Below are positions 40,586-41,018 of a DNA stretch of 41,018 bases, one piece after another. The notes below the pieces were generated by a model. The model did no database searches, had not been told where the DNA came from, and saw only the letters and a list, made by a program, of their open reading frames with translations. The DNA lies in NCBI GenBank assembly GCA_017996395.1, contig JAGOHA010000019.1, forward strand, positions 1 through 41,018. The letters run 5' to 3'. Every line of letters starts with the position of its first letter. Within the stretch, counting starts at the first letter, position 1. The stretch is from Acidobacteriota bacterium (lineage in GTDB: Bacteria; Acidobacteriota; JAAYUB01). A program made the translations under genes and the position numbers.

Positions 40586-41018
40586 TGGGCGGACTCCGCG
40601 GCTTCCTTCGCGAGCACGGTGAGCTTTCCGAAGTCCACCTCGCTCAGCGCGGACTTGATCCGGTCCATGGGCAGATTGGAGCCATGGACGTTGACGATGA
40701 ACCGCTTGGCGACCAGCACATGCATCTCGCCCCGCTGGGCCTCGGTCTCGTATTTTTCGAACGCCCGGTGGCCGTGGTAGGTCGTGGTCCGCTCGTAGCC
40801 ATCGGCGGATTCCTTGTCAACGTCGACCAGTGTCCAGGCAGCCGACGCCATGGCGGTCAATCCCGAAGCCGTGCCCATATCCGTGATCTCGATGTCCAGA
40901 CTGGATTCCTCGTTCGCATAGTGGGCGCGGGCCATGGACACCTTGACCCCCATGGCGCCCGACTTTTCGCCTTCGGCGGATTCGCGCGCCAGGTCGGCGG
41001 CCGTCTCGGGCAACAGCG
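40582..41018 (-). CDS. Protein of unknown function (C-terminal part, truncated by window edge)
   Basis: The frame is open to the right edge, so the true start lies outside; about 144 residues are visible. The segment is soluble-looking, with ARAHYANEESSLDIEITDMG, a Gly/Ala-rich stretch, then GYERTTTYHGHRAFEKYE and a final VAKRFIVNVHGSNLPMDRIK. It resembles small exported beta-sheet proteins, but I do not recognise a named family. No cysteine or catalytic motif is seen. The stop codon overlaps the S9 peptidase start (ATGA), so the two are translationally coupled. A TTG at 41011-41013 is in frame but there is no reason to treat it as the start. Confidence 0.6.
   Translation of the reverse strand, partial: LLPETAADLARESAEGEKSGAMGVKVSMARAHYANEESSLDIEITDMGTASGLTAMASAAWTLVDVDKESADGYERTTTYHGHRAFEKYETEAQRGEMHVLVAKRFIVNVHGSNLPMDRIKSALSEVDFGKLTVLAKEAAESAQ

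Overview
This is a GC-rich chromosomal window from a Gram-negative bacterium. Lpt lipopolysaccharide-export genes and exported enzymes show an outer membrane. Several traits together point to an Acidobacteriota-like organism: the RNA polymerase beta subunit carries a Cys-rich insertion near residues 80-137, a Firmicute-type HPr kinase sits with a soluble EIIA-Man/HPr/EI phosphorelay behind lptB-rpoN-hpf, and an MglA-type GTPase module and a DUF4388 protein are present. The assignment is an inference; there is no rRNA in the window.

Left part (1-7.4 kb, mostly minus strand): the start of an exported protein, a PLP-dependent cysteine synthase with its own promoter, a long ThiF/MoeB-type E1 enzyme, a plus-strand EamA transporter, and a translationally coupled signalling pair. 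The pair is an MglA-like GTPase fused to GAF and HATPase domains without a phospho-acceptor histidine, followed by a TPR-DUF4388 protein.

Centre-left (7.5-16.35 kb, plus strand): a compact cluster encoding a fused LptC/LptA-like protein, LptB, sigma-54, long-form HPF, HPr kinase/phosphorylase, EIIA-Man, HPr and enzyme I. Several genes overlap by ATGA. No sugar permease is encoded here, so the phosphorelay looks regulatory.

Centre (16.4-24.4 kb): an exported glutathione peroxidase, a Mn-type superoxide dismutase, an HD-GYP response regulator, a coupled DUF4416/radical SAM pair, then a gene-free stretch (20.9-21.26 kb). That stretch is made of several unrelated short tandem repeats in series, including two 63-base arms that form a nearly perfect inverted repeat. 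It is followed by a minus-strand operon: M19 dipeptidase, a PDZ-multispan membrane protein and a histidine phosphatase.

Right part (24.65-38.4 kb, minus strand): the classic information-processing operon, read right to left as tRNA-Thr, tRNA-Tyr, tRNA-Gly, tRNA-Thr, tuf, rpmG, tRNA-Trp, secE, nusG, rplK, rplA, rplJ, rplL, rpoB, rpoC. It has a clear promoter, an attenuator-like hairpin between rplL and rpoB, and a strong terminator after rpoC. Upstream lie an S9 prolyl-oligopeptidase-family enzyme and the 3' part of an unrecognised gene that leaves the window.

The least explained items are the repeat mosaic at 20.9-21.26 kb and the GTPase/GAF/HATPase fusion with its TPR-DUF4388 partner.
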